A stretch of DNA of 64,000 bases from Candidatus Poribacteria bacterium (GTDB lineage: Bacteria > Poribacteria > WGA-4E > PCPOR2b). Made by a program: the position numbers and the translations under genes. The notes under the pieces were generated by a model, which saw only the letters and a program-made list of their open reading frames with translations, did no database searches and was not told the DNA's origin. The stretch is from NCBI GenBank assembly GCA_028819845.1, contig JAPPKS010000027.1, forward strand, positions 310,001 through 374,000, written 5' to 3'. Of this stretch, positions 44,306-51,994 are shown in pieces; the first letter of the stretch is position 1, and each line of letters opens with the position of its first letter.

Positions 44306-44662
44306 TTACTCCCTAGGCTCGTCAGCGTCCTCATTGCCGTTTGATACCGGGACATCCTCTTGGCTTTCTCTGATTTCCCCTTCAAAATTCACTACCATAT
44401 ACTTGATAATGGGTTCGGCAATCCGATAGTATGTATTAAGCTCGCGTACAGATTTAGGATCGCTCTCAAAAACCAATAACGCGTAGTAGCCGTCATTGTG
44501 GCGTTTAATCGGATAGGCAAGCCTGCGCTTGCCCCATATATCAGTTGTTAGAATCTTGCCACCGTTCGTTTCAATGACCGTTTTGACACCTTCGATGACG
44601 CTGTTGGTCTCGTTTTCTTCGAGATTTGGATTAACAATAAAAATTGTTTCGTACTGACGCAA
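44306..44662 (-). CDS. rpsF: 30S ribosomal protein bS6
   Basis: The 118-residue bS6 shows YETIFIVNPNLEENE, DIWGKRRLAYPIKRHNDGYYALLVFE and the final R-x-x-E tail. The start is TTG 44662, preceded by GGGAGG; no ATG lies in frame nearby. In many bacteria a bS6:bS18 complex represses this operon through a hairpin in the leader. The ~107-nt leader here has an ACACG/CGTGT hairpin with a CCG in its 3' arm, which may be such a site but is not proven. Confidence 0.96.
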   Translation of the reverse strand: MRQYETIFIVNPNLEENETNSVIEGVKTVIETNGGKILTTDIWGKRRLAYPIKRHNDGYYALLVFESDPKSVRELNTYYRIAEPIIKYMVVNFEGEIRESQEDVPVSNGNEDADEPRE

Positions 44663-44775
44663 TATTTTTGCCTCCCTTTTTGGCCCTATGGCTCCATATC
44701 AACACGGAATTTACGTGTAAACACTACGAATCTTGAACGACTTGAATCCGCAAAATTATGGAGCAAAGATTTTAA

Positions 44776-44805
44776 ATTATATCATATCTTTCACCGCTTT
44801 ATCAA
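44776..44805 (-). promoter_or_regulatory. Promoter of the rpsF-ssb operon
   Basis: On the minus strand TTGATA (44805-44800) and TATAAT (44781-44776) are 18 bp apart, an almost consensus sigma-70 promoter. Transcription would begin near 44769, leaving a leader of about 107 bases before the TTG start of rpsF. Confidence 0.65.
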
Positions 44806-45007
44806 CTGAAATTCTCGCGAATGTGACGAGACAATATCGGAGGTAATTCACGATCTCAATAGCCGTAAAGCATCAAACCCATCATTCCACGTAACTCTCA
44901 ATACGGTAAATTTACGGATGTAGAGCAAACTTTCAATTATGACGCTAGGCTATGCAACGTTTCGACTGACTGATTTTAGAAGATATTTCGATTTAATAAT
45001 TATGGGT

Positions 45008-45036
45008 TTGCGTTCCGCTGAAAGCTATGCTATAGT
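45008..45036 (+). promoter_or_regulatory. Candidate promoter of the comM/yifB gene
   Basis: TTGCGT (45008-45013) and TATAGT (45031-45036) are 17 bp apart, about 58 bp upstream of the start codon. The remaining part of the 431-bp divergent gap (44663-45093) also holds the rpsF promoter; nothing else is recognised. Confidence 0.4.
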
Positions 45037-45093
45037 ATAATACCTGATAAGCATTCATACGTTTATAAGTACGTAGAACACAATGTTGAGGAC

Positions 45094-46635
45094 ATGCATA
45101 TGCTTGCGAGCGTCCTGAGTAGTGCACTGATGGGGATTGATGCATATATCGTGAAAGTGGAGATTGACATCTCTGACGGCCTGCCGGCGTTCGCCACGGT
45201 TGGACTTCCAGACAACGCCGTTAAAGAAAGCCGCGAACGGGTTACCGCGGCAATCAAGAATTCAGGGTTTTATTTCCCGAGCAGCCGAATAACCGCAAAT
45301 CTTGCCCCCGCGGATATACGAAAAGAGGGTTCGGCGTTCGATCTCCCAATGGCTGTCGGCGTTATTGCAGCAACTGGACAGGTTCGGACGGATTTCATTG
45401 AGCATACATTGATGTTAGGGGAGTTGGCACTTGATGGAAGTGTCAGATCCGTGCACGGGTGTCTACCGGTTGCAGTTGCAGCCAAGGAGAATCAGTACAA
45501 AGGCGTTATCCTGCCGAAGTCGAATGCCAAGGAAGCGGCGATTGTTGATGGATTGGATATTTATCCTGTAGAATCTCTACGCGAGGCGGTTGATTTCTTA
45601 AATGCCGATCAAACCATTCAGCCTTTCGAGTACAACATTCAGGATGCATTTGACCAGTTTGCGGAGTATACAATCGACTTCTCAGATGTCAAGGGCCAGG
45701 AGCATGTCAAACGAGCCATTGAAGTTGCGACATCGGGCGGACACAATCTGATTATGATTGGCCCGCCGGGCTCCGGCAAAACGATGGTCGCAAGACGGAT
45801 TCCGACGATATTGCCGGATATGACGCTTGAAGAAGCACTCGAAACGACGAAGATACATAGTGTCGTAGGCATGCTTCATGGTGATGTGCCCTTAATCGCA
45901 ACGCGCCCATGCCGGTCGCCGCATCATACGATTTCCGATGCGGGGCTTATCGGCGGCGGCAGATATCCTCGCCCAGGCGAAGTGAGTCTTTCGCATAACG
46001 GCGTGCTTTTTCTCGACGAGCTCCCTGAATTCCGCAAAAACGTACTCGAAGCCATGCGTCAACCGCTTGAGGACTTGCAAGTGACAATTTCCCGCGCGGC
46101 TGCCTCCTACACCTATCCCGCCAATTTTATGCTTGTGGCTTCGATGAACCCATGCCCCTGCGGTTTCTTCGGCGACCCTACCCGGAATTGCAGGTGCACG
46201 CCGACGCAGATCCAGAGCTACGTGTCTCGAATCTCTGGACCACTTTTGGACAGAATAGATTTGCAGGTAGAGGTGCCTGCGGTTAAATACAAGGATCTGT
46301 CCAGCGATTTTACGGGGGAAGCCTCTACAGCCATTCGTAAACGAGTGCAGGCTGCGCGGGGCATTCAGCAGGAGCGATTTTCGGACACTAAAATTTTCTG
46401 TAACGCAAATATGGAAACGCGGCATATCCGCGAATACTGTCAGATGCAGCCTGACGCACAGGAATTGCTGCGCGTGGCAATCACTCAGCTTGGACTCAGT
46501 GCACGTGCGTACGATCGAGTATTGAAGGTGGCGCGCACGATTGCGGATCTCGCCGAAAGCCCTACCATAGAGGCAGAGCACACTTCAGAGGCGATTCAAT
46601 ACCGGAGCTTGGATCGCAGCTTCTGGAGACGGTGA
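45094..46635 (+). CDS. comM: YifB/ComM-type Mg-chelatase-like AAA+ ATPase
   Basis: ComM is a hexameric helicase that promotes branch migration during integration of transforming DNA. The 513-residue protein has the N-terminal Lon-like domain (FATVGLPDNAVKESRERVTAAI, ANLAPADIRKEGSAFDLP), Walker A GPPGSGKTM, the chelatase motif CRSPHHTISDAGLIGGG, Walker B VLFLDELPEF, NPCPCGFFGDP with a cysteine cluster, and a C-terminal helical domain. With dprA 14 kb away it suggests a capacity for natural transformation, but no uptake pilus genes are seen here. Confidence 0.94.
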   Translation: MHMLASVLSSALMGIDAYIVKVEIDISDGLPAFATVGLPDNAVKESRERVTAAIKNSGFYFPSSRITANLAPADIRKEGSAFDLPMAVGVIAATGQVRTDFIEHTLMLGELALDGSVRSVHGCLPVAVAAKENQYKGVILPKSNAKEAAIVDGLDIYPVESLREAVDFLNADQTIQPFEYNIQDAFDQFAEYTIDFSDVKGQEHVKRAIEVATSGGHNLIMIGPPGSGKTMVARRIPTILPDMTLEEALETTKIHSVVGMLHGDVPLIATRPCRSPHHTISDAGLIGGGRYPRPGEVSLSHNGVLFLDELPEFRKNVLEAMRQPLEDLQVTISRAAASYTYPANFMLVASMNPCPCGFFGDPTRNCRCTPTQIQSYVSRISGPLLDRIDLQVEVPAVKYKDLSSDFTGEASTAIRKRVQAARGIQQERFSDTKIFCNANMETRHIREYCQMQPDAQELLRVAITQLGLSARAYDRVLKVARTIADLAESPTIEAEHTSEAIQYRSLDRSFWRR

Positions 46636-46778
46636 AGGCATTGGGTGGTGGAAATAGTTTGGAAAGATGCTTATCGCGATTGTATTAGTGTCATTACAGC
46701 GATTGCTAGCGACGTTTTGTGCTTCGGCCAAATGACCTTTCTTGGACGCCTAAGTTTGGCGAGAATGGATTGTAAGAC

Positions 46779-46807
46779 TTGACTTTATTTTCTTGTCGTG
46801 ATAAAAT
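46779..46807 (+). promoter_or_regulatory. Promoter of the small FtsX-like permease operon
   Basis: TTGACT (46779-46784) and TAAAAT (46802-46807) are exactly 17 bp apart and 35 bp upstream of the TTG start with its GGAGG site. This is one of the clearest sigma-70 matches in the window. Confidence 0.6.
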
Positions 46808-46842
46808 GCTGACGAGAAGATAGGGATTCGGAGGTAAACAGT

Positions 46843-47529
46843 TTGGTACAACACGACCAGGGTCAAATTGAACAGCAAATTGAACTCCCATTCGTAGAGT
46901 CGGTGCGTATCAGTTTTCAGAGTCTGATGATCCGTTTTTGGCGCTCGATTATCACGACTGCTGGCATTACGTTGGGGATTGCGTTTCTGGTATCAGTCTG
47001 GACAAATAGCGAAATTGGCGAGGCGATGAAGTCAAGCGGCCGTACGGACCAGATAGCCAGTTTTGAGGATGAAGAGTCGACGGGCGGAATTTCAATCAAA
47101 GATAGGTGGCTGATCCTGATGTCGTTAATTGTCTGCGTAGTTGGGATTGCGAACTCAATGCTGATGGCTGTCACGGAGCGGTTCCGAGAAATTGGTACGA
47201 TGAAGTGCCTCGGCGCATTGGACCGTTTCGTGGTCAGGTTGTTTTTGTTAGAATCGGGATTTCAAGGATTAGCCGGCGCCATCGTCGGCGCGTTGATTGG
47301 CTGCATTGGATCGATTCTACTGAATCTCAAAGATTTCGGGTTGGATGTATTCTTTTATTTTCCGTTTTTCCCAGCCGTTGGTGACGATGGTGCTGTTAGA
47401 TACGGCGTGCTACTCATTATTCTTGGCGGCTGTGTGCTCGGCATGATTTTGGCGGTCATTGGCGCAGCGTTTCCAGCTTGGCGTGCGGCGAAACTGCCTC
47501 CTGCCGAAGCGATGCGGACTGAGGTCTAA
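46843..47529 (+). CDS. Small FtsX/MacB-like ABC transporter permease
   Basis: The start is TTG 46843, seven bases after CGGAGG. The 228-residue protein has one helix near 35-52, a short ~45-residue extracytoplasmic loop, and three helices in the C-terminal FtsX domain (WLILMSLIVCVVGIANSMLMAVTERFREIGTMKCLGAL, described here only as the region after residue 85; then FLLESGFQGLAGAIVGALIG; and a final GMILAVIGAAFPAWRAAKLPP). MacB/LolC relatives have a ~200-residue periplasmic domain in the loop, which this protein lacks. It is followed 13 bp later by its ATPase. Confidence 0.8.
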   Translation: MVQHDQGQIEQQIELPFVESVRISFQSLMIRFWRSIITTAGITLGIAFLVSVWTNSEIGEAMKSSGRTDQIASFEDEESTGGISIKDRWLILMSLIVCVVGIANSMLMAVTERFREIGTMKCLGALDRFVVRLFLLESGFQGLAGAIVGALIGCIGSILLNLKDFGLDVFFYFPFFPAVGDDGAVRYGVLLIILGGCVLGMILAVIGAAFPAWRAAKLPPAEAMRTEV

Positions 47530-47542
47530 TTTGGGAGGATTC

Positions 47543-48271
47543 ATGGCAGACATTGTAGTTAGGGCTGAAGAGGTTATCAAAGAGTATCGGATGGGTAGCA
47601 ATGTAGTAAAAGCGTTAAACGGGGTCAATTTAGAAATCGTACGTGGAGAGTACATTTCACTGATGGGGCCCTCCGGATCAGGAAAGTCCACGCTGTTCAA
47701 CATGATAGGCGCTTTGGATCACCCGACAGGGGGAAGTATCTACATTGACCGCCAGAACATGTCACAATTGAGTATGTCTCAAATTGCTTGGTTCCGTTGC
47801 CACCGCGTCGGATACATCTTTCAAAACTACAATCTGCTGTATGTGATGACGGCGTTAGAAAACGTGACCTTGCCGATGATATTCGCGGGGTTGTCGGTGA
47901 GCGAACGGAACGACAAGGGCGCAGAACTCCTCAAGATGGTTGGATTGGGCGATCGAACCCACCACAGACCGGATGAGTTATCGGGCGGACAATGCCAGCG
48001 CGTAGCGATCGCTAGAGCGCTCGCAAACGACCCCACAATTATTCTGGCGGACGAACCTACTGCCAATTTAGATATGACCACGGGCCGTGAAATCATTAAT
48101 CTAATCAAAGAACTCAATGTTCGTCAAAAAGTGACTGTGATTTCGGCGACGCACGACGCGAAAATGCTTGACGTATCTGATCGGGTCGTCAACATTCGGG
48201 ACGGCATGATAGAACGTATCCGAAATCGAGACGAAATTGAAATCGAGATTGGCAAAGTGGGCGGCCACTAA
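47543..48271 (+). CDS. MacB/LolD-type ABC transporter ATPase
   Basis: ATG 47543 follows TTGGGAGG, so I use it rather than an upstream frame inside the permease gene. The 242-residue ATPase has Walker A GPSGSGKSTLFNMIGALDHP, Q-loop YIFQNYNLLYVMTALENV, signature LSGGQCQRVAIARA and Walker B ILADEPTANLD, the pattern of LolD/MacB/FtsE-type ATPases. A glutamine-cysteine pair in the signature replaces the usual QQ. With the small permease it should form a mechanotransmission-type transporter or lipoprotein/efflux system of unknown substrate. Confidence 0.92.
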   Translation: MADIVVRAEEVIKEYRMGSNVVKALNGVNLEIVRGEYISLMGPSGSGKSTLFNMIGALDHPTGGSIYIDRQNMSQLSMSQIAWFRCHRVGYIFQNYNLLYVMTALENVTLPMIFAGLSVSERNDKGAELLKMVGLGDRTHHRPDELSGGQCQRVAIARALANDPTIILADEPTANLDMTTGREIINLIKELNVRQKVTVISATHDAKMLDVSDRVVNIRDGMIERIRNRDEIEIEIGKVGGH

Positions 48272-48653
48272 CGACCACTTCTCTTGAGGCGGATTGCACG
48301 GGCGCGGCTTGTCCAAGTTCAATCTTTCCCAATCGAAGGGCAACCGAACCTCCGTTGATTAAGGTAGATTAACCCGTTTGGCAAGCCTTAACCAATCGCC
48401 GTCCCATCAAGCTGCGAGGCGGCTTGGCTAGACACCCTGTCCGTGATTCAGGCGAAACCGCGTCGCGATTAAACTGTTTACGACCGCGGTGGACGTTCTC
48501 GCTACCCACGTAATTGACCTGTAGCGGGCGCGGCGAGTGACATACTCAGTGACCGTTGGTCAGCGAAAAACCCTCCTCTACACTAGCTCAACACCTTCCC
48601 AATTTCCCACGTTGGTATTATTCGGGCACTGACACCCTCCTGCCCCCACGAAC
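48272..48653. other. 382-bp gap before the ABC-2 exporter; nothing identified
   Basis: The gap is moderately GC-rich and carries no frame with family features on either strand. The exporter ATPase at 48654 has no clear ribosome site immediately upstream (CCTCCTGCCCCCACGAAC), which is odd for this genome. Confidence 0.4.
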
Positions 48654-49640
48654 ATGTCCATCATCAAGGTTGAACACCTGTGCAAACAATTCAAGGTACG
48701 CGAACGCCCGGCCGGATTTTGGCGTGGCCTGGGCGGCCTGTTTTCGCGGACACACCACATTATCCAGGCAGTCGACGATGTGAATTTCACCCTGCAACGC
48801 GGAGATATGGTGGGATACATCGGCGCCAACGGAGCGGGGAAGTCAACGACCATCAAAATGCTGACGGGGATTCTCGTGCCGACATCGGGAAAGATTGACG
48901 TCATGGGATTGACGCCGTATCAGCATCGAAGACAGTACACGCGGCGAATCGGCGTGGTGTTCGGGCAACGAACCCAACTCTGGTGGGATTTGCCCGTGAT
49001 GGACTCTTTCGAACTGCTTAAGCACATCTACGAGATTCCAGAGCGTACATACAAGCAAAATCTGGCGTTTTTCAGCGAATTGTTACAACTGGATTGTCTA
49101 ACATCTATGCCGGTCCGGACATTGAGCCTCGGTGAACGGATGCGATGCGATCTAACCGCCGCCCTATTGCATAACCCTGAAATTCTTTACTTGGACGAAC
49201 CTACCATCGGTTTAGATGTAGTTGCCAAAGAACAGGTTCGCCAGTTTCTCCAACGGGTTAACGCTGAACGGCAGGTGACGGTGATTCTGACAACCCATGA
49301 CCTCAATGACGTGGAAAAAATCTGTCAACGGCTGCTGATAATTGACACCGGCCGCATCATCTATGATGGCGGTATTGACGCATTGAAACAGCGCTACGGC
49401 AGAACGCGGATGCTCATCGTGGACCTCGCACGAGCCTATTCTAAAATTCAGATTGAGAATGTGGATGTGATTCGACGAGAGGGGAATCGTATCTGGCTCG
49501 CGTTTGACAGGGACACTATCTCAGCTTCCGAAGTCATAACGCGAGTGACGGCGCATTATGAAATTCAGGATTTAACGATTTCCGAACCGGAAATTGAGGA
49601 AATCGTGAGAAAAATCTACCAGTCCGGCATGACGGATTAA
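48654..49640 (+). CDS. ABC-2 type exporter ATPase
   Basis: The 328-residue ATPase has Walker A GANGAGKSTTIKMLTGIL, the Q-loop phrase VVFGQRTQLWWDLPV, the degenerate signature RTLSLGERMRCDLTAAL, Walker B ILYLDEPTIGLD and a C-terminal ~80-residue regulatory extension. The GQRTQLWWDLP and LSLGxRMR phrases mark the subgroup that pairs with ABC2_membrane_6/DUF990 permeases, which are encoded by the next two genes. Substrates of such exporters include xenobiotics, but the one here is not known. The ATG at 48654 lacks a recognisable ribosome site. Confidence 0.92.
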   Translation: MSIIKVEHLCKQFKVRERPAGFWRGLGGLFSRTHHIIQAVDDVNFTLQRGDMVGYIGANGAGKSTTIKMLTGILVPTSGKIDVMGLTPYQHRRQYTRRIGVVFGQRTQLWWDLPVMDSFELLKHIYEIPERTYKQNLAFFSELLQLDCLTSMPVRTLSLGERMRCDLTAALLHNPEILYLDEPTIGLDVVAKEQVRQFLQRVNAERQVTVILTTHDLNDVEKICQRLLIIDTGRIIYDGGIDALKQRYGRTRMLIVDLARAYSKIQIENVDVIRREGNRIWLAFDRDTISASEVITRVTAHYEIQDLTISEPEIEEIVRKIYQSGMTD

Positions 49641-49649
49641 GGGCCAATC

Positions 49650-50447
49650 GTGCGAAAATACCTCGCTTTTGCTGCAAACGCCTTTCAGAGAACGCTGACC
49701 TACCGATTTGAGCTGTGGGTTGAGTTATTTATCAATGTATTGTTCATGCTGATATATGTGTATCTTTGGAAGGCACTCTACAACGGGAGGTCCGCCGTAG
49801 AAGGGTATGACCTTACCCGTATTCTGACGTACATCGTTGTTTCGCAAACGCTGTTGTCCTTTCACTTTACGTTACGGATTGCACGTGTCATTGAGGAAAA
49901 GGTTCGTACCGGCGAAGTCGTAACCGATTTGATGAAGCCGATTGACTTTCAGTTAATGCTGCTTGCAACAGGGGTGGGAACGACATTCCACACAGTGCTA
50001 TTCAACATGCTTCCAAAACTCCTGCTATTTTATGTCGGTTTGCGTTTGTTGCTGCCCGGTTCTATTCTGACCGTGGGGGTGTTTATAATCAGTGTAATGT
50101 TGGGGTTCGTCATCTTGTTCAACATTGAATTTCTCATTGGGATTCTTGCGTTCTGGGTAGTTGAAATACGCGGTATCTATTTTGCCGTGATATGGGGCAT
50201 TTCTTGGTTTTTTTCGGGCTACTTTTTGCCTTTGGAGCATTATCCCGACCTTCTGGCCAAAATGGCTGAGTATTTGCCCTTCCAAGCGATAATTTATTCT
50301 CCGACAGCAATCTATGTTGGCAGAATTACAGGAAGTGCTATGGTTGGTGTGCTCCTGATTCAACTGTTTTGGGCAGTAGTGTTAATGGGGCTTGGACGAT
50401 TTGCCTACTTAGCTGCCTTGCGAAAATTGGCGATTCAAGGTGGATAA
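49650..50447 (+). CDS. ABC-2 exporter permease subunit 1 (DUF990-like)
   Basis: The start is GTG 49650, 9 bp after the ATPase stop. The 265-residue protein has six hydrophobic segments and begins KYLAFAANAFQRTLTYRFELW, the typical amphipathic N-terminus of ABC2_membrane_6 permeases, with the landmark SGYFLPLEHYPDLL before the last helices. It overlaps the next permease gene by 8 bp. The two permeases probably form a heterodimeric exporter channel. Confidence 0.88.
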   Translation: MRKYLAFAANAFQRTLTYRFELWVELFINVLFMLIYVYLWKALYNGRSAVEGYDLTRILTYIVVSQTLLSFHFTLRIARVIEEKVRTGEVVTDLMKPIDFQLMLLATGVGTTFHTVLFNMLPKLLLFYVGLRLLLPGSILTVGVFIISVMLGFVILFNIEFLIGILAFWVVEIRGIYFAVIWGISWFFSGYFLPLEHYPDLLAKMAEYLPFQAIIYSPTAIYVGRITGSAMVGVLLIQLFWAVVLMGLGRFAYLAALRKLAIQGG

Positions 50448-51264
50448 AATGTGCAACCCGATAGTGCGTTACAGCAAACTTTACCTGCTTCTCGCCGGTG
50501 CATATGTGCGGTCTCGACTTCAATACAGGCTGTCTTTCGGTTTCATGTGCGCAGCGGTCATTGCCGGTGAAGCGTGTTTGATTGGCTTACTCGGTGTCTT
50601 ATTCACCAAGTTTCGCACGGTGAACGGATGGACTTTGCCCGATATCATGTTTCTATACAGCTTAGGGTCGTTAGCGTTCGCTTTGATGAAAATTGTGGGG
50701 AATCAATTGGACGATTTCGACCGGTATGTGGTTCGCGGCGACCTCGACGCTGTATTGATTAAACCGGTGCCACCCTTATTTTACGTCCTAGCAAGCCGGG
50801 TGGAACTCCATCATGCGTCACGGATGTTGACGAGTATTGTAATTTTCTGCGCCGCTTTTTACATGGCGCGGATTCGCTTAACCATCGGACGCGGGTTATT
50901 CACAATCATCACCGTTGTAAGCGGGAGCTTAATCATGTTTGCATTCATGCTTCTCAGCGCAACCGTTGCACTGCTGACCGGAAAATCCGGTAAAATCACC
51001 GATATCCTCATCACCGCAAGTAAAGAGGCTGCCGCGTTTCCCATCTCGATCTATCCTCTCGCGGTGCGATTGTTATTGACGTTTATCCTGCCCGTGGCAT
51101 TTGTGACATATTATCCCGCCATGCATTTACTGGGCAAAGACCAATTCTTGGGCATGCCTGCATACTTTCAATTCGGTGCCCCGGTTGCCGCGGTCGCGCT
51201 GTTGCTTTGTTGTTATGCACTCTGGCGCATCGGAATGCGGCACTATTACAGCACGGGTTCATGA
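50440..51264 (+). CDS. ABC-2 exporter permease subunit 2 (DUF990-like)
   Basis: This is a 274-residue six-helix protein, paralogous to the previous one (VRSRLQYRLSFGFM at the N-terminus, LDAVLIKPVPPLFYVLASRVEL after helix 2). The LDxxLIKPxPPL phrase is characteristic of the second permease of this exporter type. It starts at GTG 50440, overlapping subunit 1; an in-frame ATG 50449 is possible. It ends the three-gene operon. Confidence 0.88.
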   Translation: MDKMCNPIVRYSKLYLLLAGAYVRSRLQYRLSFGFMCAAVIAGEACLIGLLGVLFTKFRTVNGWTLPDIMFLYSLGSLAFALMKIVGNQLDDFDRYVVRGDLDAVLIKPVPPLFYVLASRVELHHASRMLTSIVIFCAAFYMARIRLTIGRGLFTIITVVSGSLIMFAFMLLSATVALLTGKSGKITDILITASKEAAAFPISIYPLAVRLLLTFILPVAFVTYYPAMHLLGKDQFLGMPAYFQFGAPVAAVALLLCCYALWRIGMRHYYSTGS

Positions 51265-51465
51265 CGGTTCTTATTCTGAATTGCATTTGGGTGCACTTTC
51301 ATTTATTTGCAGTAATTTCCATCTGAATTTTGCGGAGGCGAGTTGGAGCGCAGATTTCGACGGGAGTTAACGCACAAGCTAGACGGTTGGCCTGGAGGGA
51401 TTGTCAACTGGCGAGAGCGGGAATGATAAATGGATTCTCTTGTCATAGTTCGCCGTTTTCACGAT

Positions 51466-51495
51466 ATCGAAGCGACCGACATCGAAGCGACCGAC
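51466..51495. repeat. Tandem 15-bp direct repeat upstream of the tRNA promoter
   Basis: ATCGAAGCGACCGAC occurs twice without spacer (51466-51480 and 51481-51495), ending 20 bp before the -35 element of the tRNA promoter. It might be an activator or UP-region site, or simply a slippage duplication. Confidence 0.7.
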
Positions 51496-51515
51496 GGACT
51501 CAAACGAATTAAGGC

Positions 51516-51545
51516 TTGACAAATCAGACGGCATTAGATTACAAT
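51516..51545 (+). promoter_or_regulatory. Promoter of the tRNA cluster
   Basis: The consensus TTGACA (51516-51521) and TACAAT (51540-51545) are 18 bp apart, 49 bp upstream of tRNA-Leu. It is the strongest -35 match in the window, fitting a stable-RNA promoter. Confidence 0.65.
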
Positions 51546-51594
51546 ATAGCATGGCAGCATCGGGGGAGCAGCGTTTATGCACCCTTGCGCCAGC

Positions 51595-51679
51595 GGGCGA
51601 GTGGTGGAATGGCAGACACAATGGACTTAAAATCCATCGCCCATAACCGGGTGTGAGGGTTCGAATCCCTCCTCGCCCA
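51595..51679 (+). tRNA. tRNA-Leu (anticodon TAA)
   Basis: GGGCGAG pairs with CTCGCCC in the acceptor, with A as discriminator. The anticodon arm ATGGA-CTTAAAA-TCCAT gives anticodon TAA, a long variable arm (CGCCCATAACCGGGTG) marks a type II tRNA, and the T arm GAGGG-TTCGAAT-CCCTC is standard. CCA is not encoded. Confidence 0.95.
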
Positions 51680-51701
51680 TCTGTGACCTTCGCGAAACTT
51701 G

Positions 51702-51776
<75 letters not shown>

Positions 51777-51783
51777 TTTTTGA

Positions 51784-51818
51784 GGGAAATGCGCTCCATG
51801 TGCGCGTTTCCCTTTTTT
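51784..51818 (+). terminator. Intrinsic terminator between tRNA-fMet and the third tRNA
   Basis: GGGAAATGCGC (51784-51794) pairs with GCGCGTTTCCC (51802-51812) over 11 bp with one G-U, with a 7-base loop, and is followed by six T (51813-51818). It begins 8 bp after tRNA-fMet and ends 6 bp before the next tRNA. Confidence 0.8.
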
Positions 51819-51824
51819 CACGCC

Positions 51825-51896
51825 GCCGGTGTAGCTCAGTGGTAGAGCACACGACTCATAATCGTGTTGTCCGGAGTTCAACTCTCCGCACCGGCA
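51825..51896 (+). tRNA. tRNA with CAT anticodon (elongator Met, or Ile2)
   Basis: The acceptor is GCCGGTG/CACCGGC with discriminator A, the D arm GTAGCTCAGTGGTAGAGC, the anticodon arm CACGA-CTCATAA-TCGTG, and the T arm CGGAG-TTCAACT-CTCCG. A normal G1-C72 pair rules out the initiator. Sequence alone does not fully separate elongator Met from a lysidine-modified Ile2 tRNA; I favour Met. Confidence 0.93.
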
Positions 51897-51929
51897 TCAC
51901 ACACGACTGTTGAGTGGGATAATCCTTCT

Positions 51930-51978
51930 AAACCGCAGGGAGAACGAGTGCGTATATTGCTGCTCCCTGCGGTTTTTT
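51930..51978 (+). terminator. Intrinsic terminator after the tRNA cluster
   Basis: AAACCGCAGGGAG (51930-51942) pairs perfectly over 13 bp with CTCCCTGCGGTTT (51963-51975), and the T-run continues to 51978. It ends the plus-strand tRNA transcript and lies just beyond the stop of the convergent queG gene. Confidence 0.85.
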
Positions 51979-51994
51979 GTATCGGCTTGGGTGG

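Larger units (their letters stand above)
51265..51594. other. 330-bp gap with a tandem repeat and a tRNA promoter
   Basis: It holds a 15-bp direct repeat at 51466-51495 and the promoter at 51516-51545. No protein-coding gene is supported. Confidence 0.5.
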
